From: Rhodococcus sp. KRD197
GTDB lineage: Bacteria > Actinomycetota > Actinomycetes > Mycobacteriales > Mycobacteriaceae
Reading direction: 5' to 3'
DNA length: 64,000 nt
Assembly: GCF_017168235.1 (NCBI RefSeq)
Contig: NZ_JABFAO010000006.1
Location: forward strand, 62,001 to 126,000
Position 1 is the first letter of the stretch; every line of letters begins with the position of its first letter. The notes below the pieces were generated by a model that had not been told where the DNA came from, did no database searches, and saw nothing but the letters and a program-made list of their open reading frames with translations. A program made the translations under genes and the position numbers. This document shows, one piece after another, positions 1 through 9,033 of the stretch.

Positions 1-2
1 GC

Positions 3-1253
3 GATTGGGCTGGGCGGTCCATGACGGACTGGACTCAACCGGGCTTGTATGTCGATCTGACCACCTCGCTCGAGCGTGCTGGGTTCGACCTGCTGTTCAT
101 CGAGGACACGTCCATGGTCGAGGACACCTACGGCGGATCGATGGAGACGACACTGAAGTACGGACTCATGGCACCGAAGAACGATCCGGTTCCACTCGTG
201 CCACTGCTGACATCGGCCTCCGAGCACATCGGTGTGGTGGCGACGATGTCGACCATTCAGTACCCGCCTTTCCTGGCGGCGCGATCGATGGCCACGCTCG
301 ACCATCTGACACGCGGCCGTGTCGGCGTCAACGTCGTGACATCGGTGACGCATCGGGTCGCCCAGAATTTCGGGTACGACAAGCATTTCGATCATGCTGA
401 GCGTTACGCGATGGCCGAGGAATGGATGGAACTGGTCAGCCTTCTGTGGGAGTCCTGGGAACCGGACGCGCTGGTACACGATCAACAGACTCCTCGGTAT
501 GCCGACCACACCAAGGTGCACACAGTCGACTTCGAGGGAAAGTACTTTCGTTGCCGAGGCCCGCTGAACACCATTCCCGGTCCCCAGCGCAGACCGGTGG
601 TGGCACAGGCCGGAAACTCGACACCGGGCCGTGAACTCGCAGCCAAGCATGCCGACACCATGTTGGCGCTGGCGAAGTCCCCGGATCAGATGAAGGCGCT
701 CCGCAAGGATATGGATCAACGTCTGCTGGCCCACGGCCGGAAGCCTCAGGACTTGAAGATCCTGTTCATGACGGTGCCCTACCTGGCCGATACCCAGGCG
801 GAGGCGCAAGCGCGCTTCGATCGGTTCGACCAGTCGAAATCGGATCCGCGAAACATCGAGAAGCGGTTGTGGTACCTCTCGTACGTCTCCGGCGGAGTGG
901 TCGACTACTCGAAATTCGACCTGGACGGACCTGTGCCGCAGGAACTAGGCAATGGGGAGACCACTACAGCCAAGGCATGGCTGGAAGGATCCGCGGAGAT
1001 CACTCTCCGGGACCTCGTCGAGGGGCCGAGCAATTACGGAATGGACTTCATCGGCACCGCCGACAGTGTGGCCTCGCAGATGCAGGACGCGATGGAGGAA
1101 GCGGGTGGTGATGGGTTCCTGATGTACCCCGATGTCACACGCCGTTCCATTGCCGAGGTGTGCGACGGGTTGGCCCCCGAGTTGCGTAGGCGTGGGCTCA
1201 TTCGGGACGGATACGCTCACAAAACGTTCCGTGAGAATTTGATGGACTTCTGA
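3..1253 (+). CDS. NtaA/SnaA/DszA-type FMN-dependent monooxygenase (5' partial)
   Basis: Flavin-dependent monooxygenase of the bacterial luciferase superfamily, nitrilotriacetate/dibenzothiophene-sulfone branch, which uses FMNH2 from a partner reductase. The fold is recognised from the segment RAGFDLLFIEDT, the TRGRVGVNVVTS core, the GKYFRCRGPLNT segment and the C-terminal ELRRRGLIRDGYAHKTFRENL-like end typical of this branch. The frame stays open from the window edge through codons for DWAGRS into the first ATG at 21, and the usual N-terminal strand is missing, so the real start lies outside the window. It precedes a Dpp-type importer on the same strand, which suggests scavenging of a sulfur- or nitrogen-containing compound; the substrate cannot be read from the sequence. 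Confidence 0.85.
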   Translation, partial: DWAGRSMTDWTQPGLYVDLTTSLERAGFDLLFIEDTSMVEDTYGGSMETTLKYGLMAPKNDPVPLVPLLTSASEHIGVVATMSTIQYPPFLAARSMATLDHLTRGRVGVNVVTSVTHRVAQNFGYDKHFDHAERYAMAEEWMELVSLLWESWEPDALVHDQQTPRYADHTKVHTVDFEGKYFRCRGPLNTIPGPQRRPVVAQAGNSTPGRELAAKHADTMLALAKSPDQMKALRKDMDQRLLAHGRKPQDLKILFMTVPYLADTQAEAQARFDRFDQSKSDPRNIEKRLWYLSYVSGGVVDYSKFDLDGPVPQELGNGETTTAKAWLEGSAEITLRDLVEGPSNYGMDFIGTADSVASQMQDAMEEAGGDGFLMYPDVTRRSIAEVCDGLAPELRRRGLIRDGYAHKTFRENLMDF

Positions 1254-1361
1254 ACCGGACGAATCCGGCGTAATCGGCCGGTTACATGCATTCCGGTTAT
1301 AGAAACACTGCTTCGTTAGGTTTTGTGTACGCCAATTTCGCATCGAAGGAATCGAGTTCGG

Positions 1362-2258
1362 ATGTCCATACTCACAAGGGAACGCGTGGCGGTCGAGTCC
1401 GGTGACGAGGCGCACGGAGCATCTGCCCTGCTCGAAGTGGCCGACCTCACCGTTGTGTACCCGACGCCCACTGGCCTGTTCACTGCCGTCGAGAGTTTCT
1501 CGCTGACCATGGACCCCGGTGAGAGGGTTGCCATCGTCGGCGAATCCGGTTCGGGAAAAACGAACTCCGCTATGGCAATTGCCGGTTTTCTCGATCCAGC
1601 AGCGCAGGTGAGTGTCGAGAGAATGACATTCGGCACAACCGATTTGAATTCCAGACCGAAGTCGGTTCTCCCTGTTCGAATTCCAGGGATCGCTGTGGTC
1701 TTCCAGGACGCAATGACCTCATTGGACCCGGTGTGGAAGATCGGCAGTCAAATGCGCTCGGTAATACGCAACAATGCGAAGTTGTCGAGAAGGGCAGCCG
1801 ACGCCGAGGCTGCAGTGTGGTTGAACAAGGTCGGTCTGCACGACACAGATCGCGTGTTGCGGTCGCGGCCGTACGAACTGTCCGGTGGCATGCGTCAGCG
1901 CGTGATGATCGCGCTGGCACTGTGCGCGAAGCCGGCGCTGTTGATCGCCGACGAACCGACCAGTGCGCTCGATGCGACACTCTCACGGGAGCTGATGCAG
2001 CTGATGGTCTCGCTGGCAGAGGAATTCGATACCGCGATGCTGGTGGTGAGCCACGACATCGCACTGTGCAGTGAGTTCACGCACCGAACCGTGGTGATGA
2101 AGTCCGGACGGGTGGTCGAGGAACTGCCCTCGGCGACGATTGCCGAGGCTGCGCAAGATCCCTACACCCAGGGTCTACTGGCGTGCATCCCGACGCTCGA
2201 TTCGGCTCTGCTCGAACGTCTCCCCACCATGAACACCTATGTGGGAGTGAGAACATGA
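1362..2258 (+). CDS. ABC transporter ATP-binding protein, DppD/OppD type
   Basis: First of the two ATPases energising a peptide/nickel-type importer. Walker A GESGSGKT is at about residues 60-67, the signature is LSGGMRQRV, and Walker B/D-loop reads LLIADEPTSALD, so all nucleotide-binding elements are present. About 298 residues, shorter than many DppD proteins, and the C-terminal oligopeptide extension is brief. The ATG at 1362 is preferred over an in-frame ATG at 1323 because an AAGGAA ribosome site lies just upstream of it. The stop overlaps the next start as ATGA, indicating translational coupling with the second ATPase. Confidence 0.88.
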   Translation: MSILTRERVAVESGDEAHGASALLEVADLTVVYPTPTGLFTAVESFSLTMDPGERVAIVGESGSGKTNSAMAIAGFLDPAAQVSVERMTFGTTDLNSRPKSVLPVRIPGIAVVFQDAMTSLDPVWKIGSQMRSVIRNNAKLSRRAADAEAAVWLNKVGLHDTDRVLRSRPYELSGGMRQRVMIALALCAKPALLIADEPTSALDATLSRELMQLMVSLAEEFDTAMLVVSHDIALCSEFTHRTVVMKSGRVVEELPSATIAEAAQDPYTQGLLACIPTLDSALLERLPTMNTYVGVRT

Positions 2259-3043
2259 ACGACGAAGCAACCATTCAGTTCACCGATGTACGAAAAGTAT
2301 TCGCCGGCAGGTCTGGTGCCGAACACGTTGCAGTGGAGGATGTGTCGTTACTGGTCGATTCGACGAGCCGGCTCGGCATCGTCGGTGAATCCGGATCCGG
2401 CAAGTCGACACTGGTGCGGATGCTGATGGGACTCGAGTCCGCCAGCTCTGGATCGGTGACGTACCGGGGACGTGAGATGGCGTCGTTGAAGAGGGGCGAT
2501 CTGCGGGAGTTTCGCCGCAATGTGCAACTCGTCGCCCAGGATACGTCCTCGTCCTTCGATCCACGTCGAACCTTGAGAGATGGCATTCGTCGGCCACTGC
2601 TCGAGCTGCTGGAGATGTCCACAAGAGACGCCGATGAGAAGGTGAACGAGATGCTGGCCTCGCTCAGCATCGATCCGATGCTGGCAGATCGGAAGCCCCA
2701 TCAGGTATCCGGCGGTCAGCGGCAACGCTTTTCGATAGCACGTGCGCTGGTGGTCGGCCCCAAGCTCATCGTCTGCGACGAAGCGGTTTCTGCATTGGAC
2801 GTATCGGTGCAGGGCGCAGTGCTCAACCTCCTCAAGGAGCACTGCGAGAAGAGCGATGCCGGTTTGGTGTTCGTATCGCACGGATTGCCGGCGACGGCGT
2901 TCATCTGCGATGAGCTGATCGTCATGTACCAGGGCCGAATAGTCGAACAGGGTTCGGTGCAGCAGGTCATATTCGCCAGTGAGCATCCCTACACGCGACG
3001 CCTGGTCGGCGCTTATCGGACGACGTCGGGGGCGGCGGCGTGA
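2255..3043 (+). CDS. ABC transporter ATP-binding protein, DppF/OppF type
   Basis: Second ATPase of the importer, expected to pair with the DppD-like subunit on the cytoplasmic face. Walker A GESGSGKS, signature VSGGQRQRFSIARAL and Walker B LIVCDEAVSALD are visible. The D-loop region has DEAVSALD rather than the usual DEPTSALD, a tolerated variant in this family; the catalytic glutamate is retained. The start overlaps the preceding stop (ATGA) and its own stop overlaps the next GTG start, so three genes are translationally linked. About 262 residues. Confidence 0.88.
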   Translation: MNDEATIQFTDVRKVFAGRSGAEHVAVEDVSLLVDSTSRLGIVGESGSGKSTLVRMLMGLESASSGSVTYRGREMASLKRGDLREFRRNVQLVAQDTSSSFDPRRTLRDGIRRPLLELLEMSTRDADEKVNEMLASLSIDPMLADRKPHQVSGGQRQRFSIARALVVGPKLIVCDEAVSALDVSVQGAVLNLLKEHCEKSDAGLVFVSHGLPATAFICDELIVMYQGRIVEQGSVQQVIFASEHPYTRRLVGAYRTTSGAAA

Positions 3044-4086
3044 GGACATTGGTGCGCAACAACGGCTGGTGGATGCGCAGGCTGGCGTTCCTGCCAGTGC
3101 ACGTCTTCTTGTTCGCGATAGCGGTCTTCTTCGTGGTCCGCATGATCCCCGGGGACCCGGTACGCACAATTTCCGGCGGCCAGACCATGACGCCGGAACA
3201 GTACGATGCTGCGCGCGAATCACTGGGTCTGACAGGGAGCGTGTTCTCCCAGCTGACCACGTTCCTGGGCAACATTCTCACGCTCGACTTCGGCAACTCG
3301 ATCATCAACGGAGCCGGAGTGCTCGACGAGATGACGCGGCGCCTACCCGAGACACTGGAGCTGGCGTTGATGGCGATGGTTGTGTCATCGGTGCTGACGC
3401 TGGCATTGGGATACTTCGTGGTCACCAAACCTCGCAACCCGTTCTCGCGGGTTGTGGCGGCGTACGCCAGAGCCGCGGGCGCAGTCCCCGATTTCTGTCT
3501 CGGGGTAGCCGGAATCTTCCTCTTCTACTCGGTACTGCAGTGGTCACCGGCGCCGATCGGACGCTACGACTCGCTACTGAATGCACCTCCGAGAGTGACT
3601 GGCCTACCGTTCGTGGACGCGCTGCTTTCCAGCGACCTGATCCTGATGCAGTCGATGGTCGCTCATCTGTGGCTACCGGTCGCGGTTCTCGTGATCGCGT
3701 ACGCGCCGATGTTGTTGAAGCTGTTCATCAGATCTCTCGAACAATCGAAGGACGCGCAAGCGACGAAGTTCCGAATAGCGTCGGGTGCTTCGAACACAAT
3801 GGTGCTGCTCAGCATCGCCCGACGGGCGCTCCCGTCGACGGTGGCAATGTTCGGCACGATCTTCGGATTCATGCTCGGCGGAGCGGTGATCGTGGAGCAG
3901 TTGTTTGCGATGCCGGGTATGGGTGAGTACGCAGTACAGGCGGTGACTCGATCGGATTTCGTGGCACTGCAGGGATTTCTGATCATCGTCGCCGCTGTTT
4001 CACTGGTGGTGTTCTTCTTCGTCGACATCGTGAACATGCTGCTCGATCCGAGACGGCGTCCCGGCGTGCAAGCGGAAGGTAGCTGA
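3040..4086 (+). CDS. ABC transporter permease, DppB type
   Basis: Inner-membrane permease of the binding-protein-dependent peptide importer family. An N-terminal membrane segment is followed by the FFVVRMIPGDPVRTI motif that marks DppB/OppB proteins, then about five more hydrophobic segments, and an EAA-like coupling loop near ARRALPSTVAMFG. The GTG start overlaps the preceding stop (GTGA). 348 residues, normal for the family. It pairs with the DppC-like permease 1 base downstream. Confidence 0.9.
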   Translation: MRTLVRNNGWWMRRLAFLPVHVFLFAIAVFFVVRMIPGDPVRTISGGQTMTPEQYDAARESLGLTGSVFSQLTTFLGNILTLDFGNSIINGAGVLDEMTRRLPETLELALMAMVVSSVLTLALGYFVVTKPRNPFSRVVAAYARAAGAVPDFCLGVAGIFLFYSVLQWSPAPIGRYDSLLNAPPRVTGLPFVDALLSSDLILMQSMVAHLWLPVAVLVIAYAPMLLKLFIRSLEQSKDAQATKFRIASGASNTMVLLSIARRALPSTVAMFGTIFGFMLGGAVIVEQLFAMPGMGEYAVQAVTRSDFVALQGFLIIVAAVSLVVFFFVDIVNMLLDPRRRPGVQAEGS

Positions 4087-4087
4087 C

Positions 4088-4993
4088 ATGACGCTCTCCC
4101 TGGATCCGGCGTCATCCGAGCCGAGTGGGCACCCCAAGGCAGTCGAGCTCGGTCCCGATGCAACGCCACCGGTGCAGCGCCGCACCTTGTCGAGATCGAT
4201 GTTGCTCGGTCTGTTGCCCGCGGCGTTGATTCTGGTAATCGCGCTCCTCGGACCGTTCTTCGTGCCCTACAGCACCAGGGATGTCGTCGCGCTGCCAGAC
4301 ATTGCGCCCAGCGCAGCGCACTGGTTCGGCACCGACTCCGCTGGTCTCGACGTGTTCTCGCGGACAGTCGCCGCTGCCAGGAACAACCTGATGATCGGAT
4401 TGCTCACGACGGTGGCGGCCACCGGTATGGGAATCGTCCTCGGATTGACGATCGGGATGAACGAATCGAGGCGAGGACCCGTCGGGCTCGTCGCTCGGGC
4501 GTCCTCGCGTGCTTTGGATCTCGTCCAGGCCGTACCTGCAATTGTCATCGGACTGGTGTTGATTGCGTTTTTCGGATCGTCGGTCCTGTCGATCACAGTT
4601 GCCCTGACCGTTGTGTTGTTGCCGAATCAGGCCAGATTGGTCCGTACCGAGGTGCTTCGAGTACGGGGAGAGGCATTTCTCGATGCGGCCAGGATCTCCG
4701 GTGAGCGAGAATGGGCGCTGATCACCCGCCACGTACTGCCCAATTCCAGTTGGCCCGCTCTCGAGAACGCATCGTTGGTGTTCGGTTCGGCAATCGTTCT
4801 GACCGCTGGCCTCGGGTTCCTCGGAGTCGGTCTTCAACCACCCACACCGGAGTGGGGAACGATGATCTCGACAGGTGCGTCCTCGGCGGCAGCCGGACGC
4901 TGGTGGTCCGCGCTGTTCCCCGCGGTCGCCATTGCGGTGACCGTGTTCGCTGTCAGCGCTGTCGGTCGGCAGTTGTTCGACCGTGAAAGCTGA
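4088..4993 (+). CDS. ABC transporter permease, DppC type
   Basis: Second permease of the importer. After a roughly 40-residue cytoplasmic N-terminus comes one membrane segment, then the HWFGTDSAGLDVFSR motif diagnostic of DppC/OppC proteins, then about five membrane segments. The coupling loop AARISGEREWALITRHVLPN and the LGFLGVGLQPPTPEWG region are both well conserved. 301 residues, normal length. It lies in the same operon as the ATPases and ahead of the binding protein. Confidence 0.9.
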   Translation: MTLSLDPASSEPSGHPKAVELGPDATPPVQRRTLSRSMLLGLLPAALILVIALLGPFFVPYSTRDVVALPDIAPSAAHWFGTDSAGLDVFSRTVAAARNNLMIGLLTTVAATGMGIVLGLTIGMNESRRGPVGLVARASSRALDLVQAVPAIVIGLVLIAFFGSSVLSITVALTVVLLPNQARLVRTEVLRVRGEAFLDAARISGEREWALITRHVLPNSSWPALENASLVFGSAIVLTAGLGFLGVGLQPPTPEWGTMISTGASSAAAGRWWSALFPAVAIAVTVFAVSAVGRQLFDRES

Positions 4994-5059
4994 ACCGACG
5001 CAACTGTATTCGATCAATCTCAGCATTCGCTACCCATCTCAGCCTAGGAGAGTCCCTTC

Positions 5060-6715
5060 ATGATGCCCAATTCACCTCGAAGTCCGATCTGGAAGAGGTC
5101 GCGGCTACGGCTCGCCGGTGTGGCTCTTGCCGCTTCGCTGGCGGTAACCGGTTGTTCGTCGGCGTCCAACAACACCGCCGACGGAGGCGACACCGGAGAA
5201 ACCCTGAGCATCGTTTCCCCCGACACCGGAATCACCTGGTCTCTCGACAACGGGTTCGGAGGGTACGAGCAGGCCAACAACCTGCATGCGACTCTCGTCC
5301 GCAAACCGTACGTCGACAGCGCACAGGAAGGGGCGCAGCAGCAGGATCTGTACACGTACGAGCCCTACCTCGCCGAGGACTACGAGGTCAGCGAGGACGG
5401 TCTGACCTATACCTTCACGCTGAAAGAAGCAGTCAGCGCGGCCGGCAACACCCTGAGCGCCGACGATGTGATTTGGTCGTTCGAGCGCAAGTTCAACACC
5501 GCGACGTCCGTGGTTCCCGGAGTCATGGCGCCTTCGATCACCGACCCTGTCGAGCAGATAAAGAAGATAGACGATCGGACGGTGTCTTTCACCATCCCGC
5601 AAGCCGGTCTGGGTGCAACGTTTCTTGCGCTGATGTCGGATCTGTGCGGACAGATCTTCGACAGCACGTTGCTCCAGGAACACGTCACCCCGGAGGATCC
5701 CTACGCCGTTACGTGGACCACCGAGAATCCCAACTATGGATTCGGGCCGTACGAGGTCACCTCGTATACGCCCGGTGTGCAGGTGGTGATGCAGGCGCGT
5801 GAGGACTGGATTCTGGGGAAGGCGCCGATCGAGACCGTCAACGTTCAGATCGTTGCCGACCCGGGGACGAGGGCCAATGCGGTACGCAATGGCGATGCCC
5901 AGCTGGCGGAATCCATCACCCCGGCGGATTCCGCTGCACTCCAGGATGATCCGAACGTCTTCATCCCCGAGGTGGACAACCCCAACACGTTCTTGATGAT
6001 GCCCCTGGTGACCAACAAGGCGCCGTTCGACAACCCACTCGTCCGGCAGGCGATGTCGTACGCGACACCGTACGAACAGATCATCGAAAGCGTCTATCGC
6101 GGGCTCGCAATTCGTCAGGGATCGGGATTCCTGTTGCAGGATGCGCCTGGTTACACCAACGAGGGGCAACCTGACTACACGTACGATCCGGCTCGCTCAC
6201 GAGAGTTGCTGGCGGAAGCAGGATTTCCGGACGGAGTTTCGTTCGCGTTGGCTGTCAGCGCGGCCGATCCGGATACCAGGGAAGCAGCGCTTCAGATTCA
6301 AACCGCTGCTCGTGAGGGCGGATTCGATGTGCAGATCGAGCAGATGCCCGCTTCGCAGTTCGCGGACCAGCGCAGCAATCACACCTCTCAGGCATTCCTC
6401 CTGCGAGACTATGCGATCACGCTGACGCCTCCGTACGAGCTACTGGTCTACACAGCGCAGGATTCCAGCAACAACTTCGCCGACTGGGAGTTCGAGCCGT
6501 TCTACGACGCATTGGCGGCTGGAAATGCGTTGCCGGACGCCTTGTCCGACGAAGCGGGCCAGGCGTGGAACGTCGCGGAGACGATCTACCTGGAACAGTC
6601 TCCGATCGTCTTCATCGCGCAGGTTCAACCCAGTGTTGCATTGGCGAGCAACTTGTCCGGATTCGCGCAGAGATCGGACAACTGGATCGACTACTCGAAC
6701 TTCTCTTTCGAGTAG
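5060..6715 (+). CDS. ABC transporter substrate-binding lipoprotein, DppA/OppA type (SBP family 5)
   Basis: Extracytoplasmic binding protein of the importer. The N-terminus has a positively charged stretch, a hydrophobic core and the lipobox LAVTGC with the lipidated cysteine at residue 32. Family 5 features include EDGLTYTFTLKEAVSAAGNTLSADDVIWSFER and the segment NPLVRQAMSYATPYEQII. 551 residues, normal for the family. An AGGAG ribosome site precedes tandem ATGs at 5060/5063; which one is used is uncertain. The gene comes last in the operon, separated by a 66-base gap. Ligand unknown; many family 5 proteins bind peptides, but others bind opines, nickel or small sulfur compounds. Confidence 0.9.
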   Translation: MMPNSPRSPIWKRSRLRLAGVALAASLAVTGCSSASNNTADGGDTGETLSIVSPDTGITWSLDNGFGGYEQANNLHATLVRKPYVDSAQEGAQQQDLYTYEPYLAEDYEVSEDGLTYTFTLKEAVSAAGNTLSADDVIWSFERKFNTATSVVPGVMAPSITDPVEQIKKIDDRTVSFTIPQAGLGATFLALMSDLCGQIFDSTLLQEHVTPEDPYAVTWTTENPNYGFGPYEVTSYTPGVQVVMQAREDWILGKAPIETVNVQIVADPGTRANAVRNGDAQLAESITPADSAALQDDPNVFIPEVDNPNTFLMMPLVTNKAPFDNPLVRQAMSYATPYEQIIESVYRGLAIRQGSGFLLQDAPGYTNEGQPDYTYDPARSRELLAEAGFPDGVSFALAVSAADPDTREAALQIQTAAREGGFDVQIEQMPASQFADQRSNHTSQAFLLRDYAITLTPPYELLVYTAQDSSNNFADWEFEPFYDALAAGNALPDALSDEAGQAWNVAETIYLEQSPIVFIAQVQPSVALASNLSGFAQRSDNWIDYSNFSFE

Positions 6716-6740
6716 CACGTCCGGACGGCGTCATAGGGGG

Positions 6741-6783
6741 CAGTGCGTGGAAAACCCAGCTGAGTCGGGTTTTCCACGCACTG
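6741..6783. terminator. Strong bidirectional hairpin between convergent genes
   Basis: A perfect 17-base-pair inverted repeat (6741-6757 with 6767-6783) around a 9-base loop sits between the binding-protein gene and the convergent gntR gene. There is no long T-run. Its outer arm begins GTGCGTGGAAAA, shared with the hairpins at 11555 and 57177. Confidence 0.8.
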
Positions 6784-6789
6784 GCCGTT

Positions 6790-7533
6790 TCACGGGGATG
6801 AATAGAACGAGACCATGTCGGCTCGGTAGTGGGCGTAGCCGAACTCGTGTACGTAACCGTGTGCATCCATGAGTACTTGGTCTCGCACGAGCAGTATGGC
6901 GTTGGTGGGGACGTTCAACATGCGCGCGGTCCGCTCGTCTGCGGGTACGGCGTCGATCCAGCAGTCCATCTTGCCGAACGGCGCGTCGTACTCGGCTTCG
7001 AACACTTCCGAGATGGACGCCGCTGCTTCCAGGTGTACTGGTGCAAGAGCATTCGGATCGATTTGAAACGCTGTCAGCGTACCTATCGGCGTGCCGTCGA
7101 CGCGCATGATGAATTCGAGCATCCTGACGCGCTCTAGCTCGGTCTCGAGCCGCTCCCGGATCAGCCCTGTGGTGGGGATCGTGTGCTCGTTGATGCGTTC
7201 GTACTCGATCGGGGTGGACGAACCGGTAGCGATGACGTCGTGCATGCGAAGTTGAACAGGCCGACTTCGCACGACGGTGCCCATTTTTCGCTGCCTGCTG
7301 ACCAATCCCTCGTCCGCGAGCATCTGCAGCGCCGTGCGAATCGACGACCGTGTCGAGTCGAGGTTGGTGATCAAATGCTCCTCGCTGAGCATGTCACCGG
7401 TCTGAAGTACTCCGCTCTTGATGGATGAGCGGAGCAGCTGATGCACAATTCGTGTCGACTTCTGGCGACTGCCCGCTGAGCCGCCCACAGATCTGGGATG
7501 ACGTGTTGTAGCGGTCGCTGTCGGTTGATGCAT
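6790..7533 (-). CDS. GntR-family transcriptional regulator with UTRA-type effector domain
   Basis: One-component repressor: a winged helix (residues about 20-85, with SGVLQTGDMLSEEHLITNL and a DSTRSSIRTALQMLADEGLV recognition region) followed by a UTRA ligand-binding domain (about 100-247, ending VLMDAHGYVHEFGYAHYRADMVSF). The ATG at 7533 is chosen because GAGGAG lies 8 bases upstream; in-frame ATGs at 7554 and 7605 would place the coding region over two palindromes. It is convergent with the importer operon and downstream of the AEC carrier on the same strand, so it may control either or both. The effector is unknown. Confidence 0.85.
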   Translation of the reverse strand: MHQPTATATTRHPRSVGGSAGSRQKSTRIVHQLLRSSIKSGVLQTGDMLSEEHLITNLDSTRSSIRTALQMLADEGLVSRQRKMGTVVRSRPVQLRMHDVIATGSSTPIEYERINEHTIPTTGLIRERLETELERVRMLEFIMRVDGTPIGTLTAFQIDPNALAPVHLEAAASISEVFEAEYDAPFGKMDCWIDAVPADERTARMLNVPTNAILLVRDQVLMDAHGYVHEFGYAHYRADMVSFYSSP

Positions 7534-7590
7534 GTCGAGCTCCTCGAGCTGCATTAGCGCGGCGTGTTCTCGGTTGGGCGGCGTTGCCAA

Positions 7591-7614
7591 TTGCAATTGC
7601 AACACTGCAGTGTT
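7591..7614. promoter_or_regulatory. Twin palindromic operator candidate upstream of gntR
   Basis: Two perfect palindromes, TTGCAATTGCAA (7591-7602) and AACACTGCAGTGTT (7601-7614), overlap by two bases about 60 bases upstream of the gntR start. Palindromes in this position are typical of autoregulatory GntR operators; the assignment is inference. Confidence 0.5.
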
Positions 7615-7729
7615 ACCGGCGCGTCACGCGCATGATGCCATTGCTTCGGTCGTCAGGAGCTCGAGCAGCTGCCGCTTTCCCATCGAATCAACGGAGCTGC
7701 GCAATGAAGTCTTAACACACCGACCGGTT

Positions 7730-8653
7730 TCAGGCGAGCAACAGTGACACCGCTGCGATCACCGGGACCGAGACGAGGGTGGTGACGAATGCGGTGTCAC
7801 GGGCGAGTACGACTCCTCGGTTGTAGCGGCTGGCGAAGACGAACACGTTCTGCGCCGTCGGGAGCGCGGAGATCACGGTGATGGCGAACAACTGCTGCCC
7901 TTCCAGACCCATTGCGAGAGCCATGGAGAATCCGAGCAGCGGTTGCAGCACCATCTTGAGGGTCGAGGCGAGTGCGACGTCGCGGCGTGGGCTGACACCT
8001 CTCTGCAGCACCCGCGTGCCGTACAGCGAGAGTCCGAACGCGAGCAACGCGCCGGGGACGGCAGCGCCTCCGACGAGTTCGAAGGGCTGCATCAGTGCGT
8101 CGGGCAGGGTGAGTCCGCTGATGGACAGTGCCAGCCCCGCTGCCCCGGCGAGCACGATCGGGTTGGTGAACGGGGTGACGACGATATTGCGGATCGATGC
8201 TTTCTTGCCCTGGGTCGACAGGTCCAGAATGGTCAGGGCGATAGGCGAGTAAATCATGATCTGGAACAGCAGCAGGGGTGCGACGAAGGTGGCGTCGCCG
8301 AGAACGTAGACGGCGATGGGGATGCCGAGGTTGGCGGCGTTGACGTAGGACGCGGCGAGTCCGCCGATGGTCGCCTCGGGCACAGCTCGATCGAGCAGGA
8401 GCTTGGCGATGAGGAAGTGGATCGCGCCGACCATCAGTGCTGTCGTGCCTGCGATGACGAGTATCGGGGACAGGATGACCGAGAGGTCGGAGGTGCCGAG
8501 GGTGACGAACAGCAGGGCAGGCGTCGCGACGAAGAAGACGAGGCGGCTCAGGACGAACTGGCCGTGCTCGCCGAGGACCTCGAAGCGGGCGAGCAGGTAA
8601 CCGAGGGCGATGACGACGAAGATGACCGTGAAGCCTTCGAGAACACCGGTCAT
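7730..8653 (-). CDS. AEC-family transporter (auxin efflux carrier/malonate permease type)
   Basis: Integral membrane carrier with about ten hydrophobic segments in two five-helix halves. N-terminal half: LEGFTVIFVVIALGYLLAR, then RLVFFVATPALLFVTLG. C-terminal half: VVTPFTNPIVLAGAAGLALS, PGALLAFGLSLYG, and the SALPTAQNVFVFASRY motif characteristic of AEC proteins. 307 residues, normal. Family members export auxins, malonate, malate or other organic anions; the substrate here cannot be stated. A GAGG ribosome site precedes the ATG. It could be read through into gntR. Confidence 0.88.
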   Translation of the reverse strand: MTGVLEGFTVIFVVIALGYLLARFEVLGEHGQFVLSRLVFFVATPALLFVTLGTSDLSVILSPILVIAGTTALMVGAIHFLIAKLLLDRAVPEATIGGLAASYVNAANLGIPIAVYVLGDATFVAPLLLFQIMIYSPIALTILDLSTQGKKASIRNIVVTPFTNPIVLAGAAGLALSISGLTLPDALMQPFELVGGAAVPGALLAFGLSLYGTRVLQRGVSPRRDVALASTLKMVLQPLLGFSMALAMGLEGQQLFAITVISALPTAQNVFVFASRYNRGVVLARDTAFVTTLVSVPVIAAVSLLLA

Positions 8654-8719
8654 GAAGCCTCAGGTTCTCGATTCTTCGGGTGGACGACAGCGACCGACTT
8701 ACTCTAGTCCGCACCCAAA

Positions 8720-8748
8720 AAGGCCACGCATTCGATATGCGTGGCCTT
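8720..8748 (-). terminator. Intrinsic terminator of the alternative ribosomal protein operon
   Basis: A 12-base-pair stem (8720-8731 with 8737-8748) with a 5-base loop is followed on the minus strand by a run of five T residues. It lies 16 bases past the rpsR stop and ends the rpmB-rpmG-rpsN-rpsR transcript. Confidence 0.88.
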
Positions 8749-8763
8749 CTTGGTTGGAGAGTT

Positions 8764-9018
8764 CTAGCGGCTGGTGAACGGCAAGAGTGCCATTTCCCGA
8801 GCGTTCTTCACGGCAACGGCGACCTGGCGCTGCTGCTGCGGGGTGAGTCCGGTGACGCGGCGGCTGCGGATCTTGCCGCGGTCGGAAATGAACTGACGAA
8901 GAAGGTTGATGTCCTTGTAGTCCACCGTGGTGACCTTGGCGGCGTTCAACGGGTTCTTCTTCGGCCGACGACCGGCCTCGGCGCGAACCTTCTTCGACGG
9001 TGCTCTCTTTACTGCCAT
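8764..9018 (-). CDS. rpsR: 30S ribosomal protein S18, zinc-independent paralogue
   Basis: Small-subunit protein S18 that contacts S6 and 16S rRNA. The core [19 protein letters not shown] and the [26 protein letters not shown] region are diagnostic. The protein has no cysteines, whereas zinc-binding S18 copies in mycobacteria carry a CxxC-type site, so this is the C-minus version used when zinc is short. 84 residues. It is the last gene of a four-gene minus-strand operon driven from the Zur-box region, followed by an intrinsic terminator. Confidence 0.95.
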   Translation of the reverse strand: MAVKRAPSKKVRAEAGRRPKKNPLNAAKVTTVDYKDINLLRQFISDRGKIRSRRVTGLTPQQQRQVAVAVKNAREMALLPFTSR

Positions 9019-9033
9019 CTTCGTTCCTGTTCC

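Noticed and set aside
5016..5042. Two TCTCAG motifs upstream of the dppA-like gene as an MprA box
   Set aside because: Spacing is 13 bases rather than 5, and the gene has no link to envelope stress.
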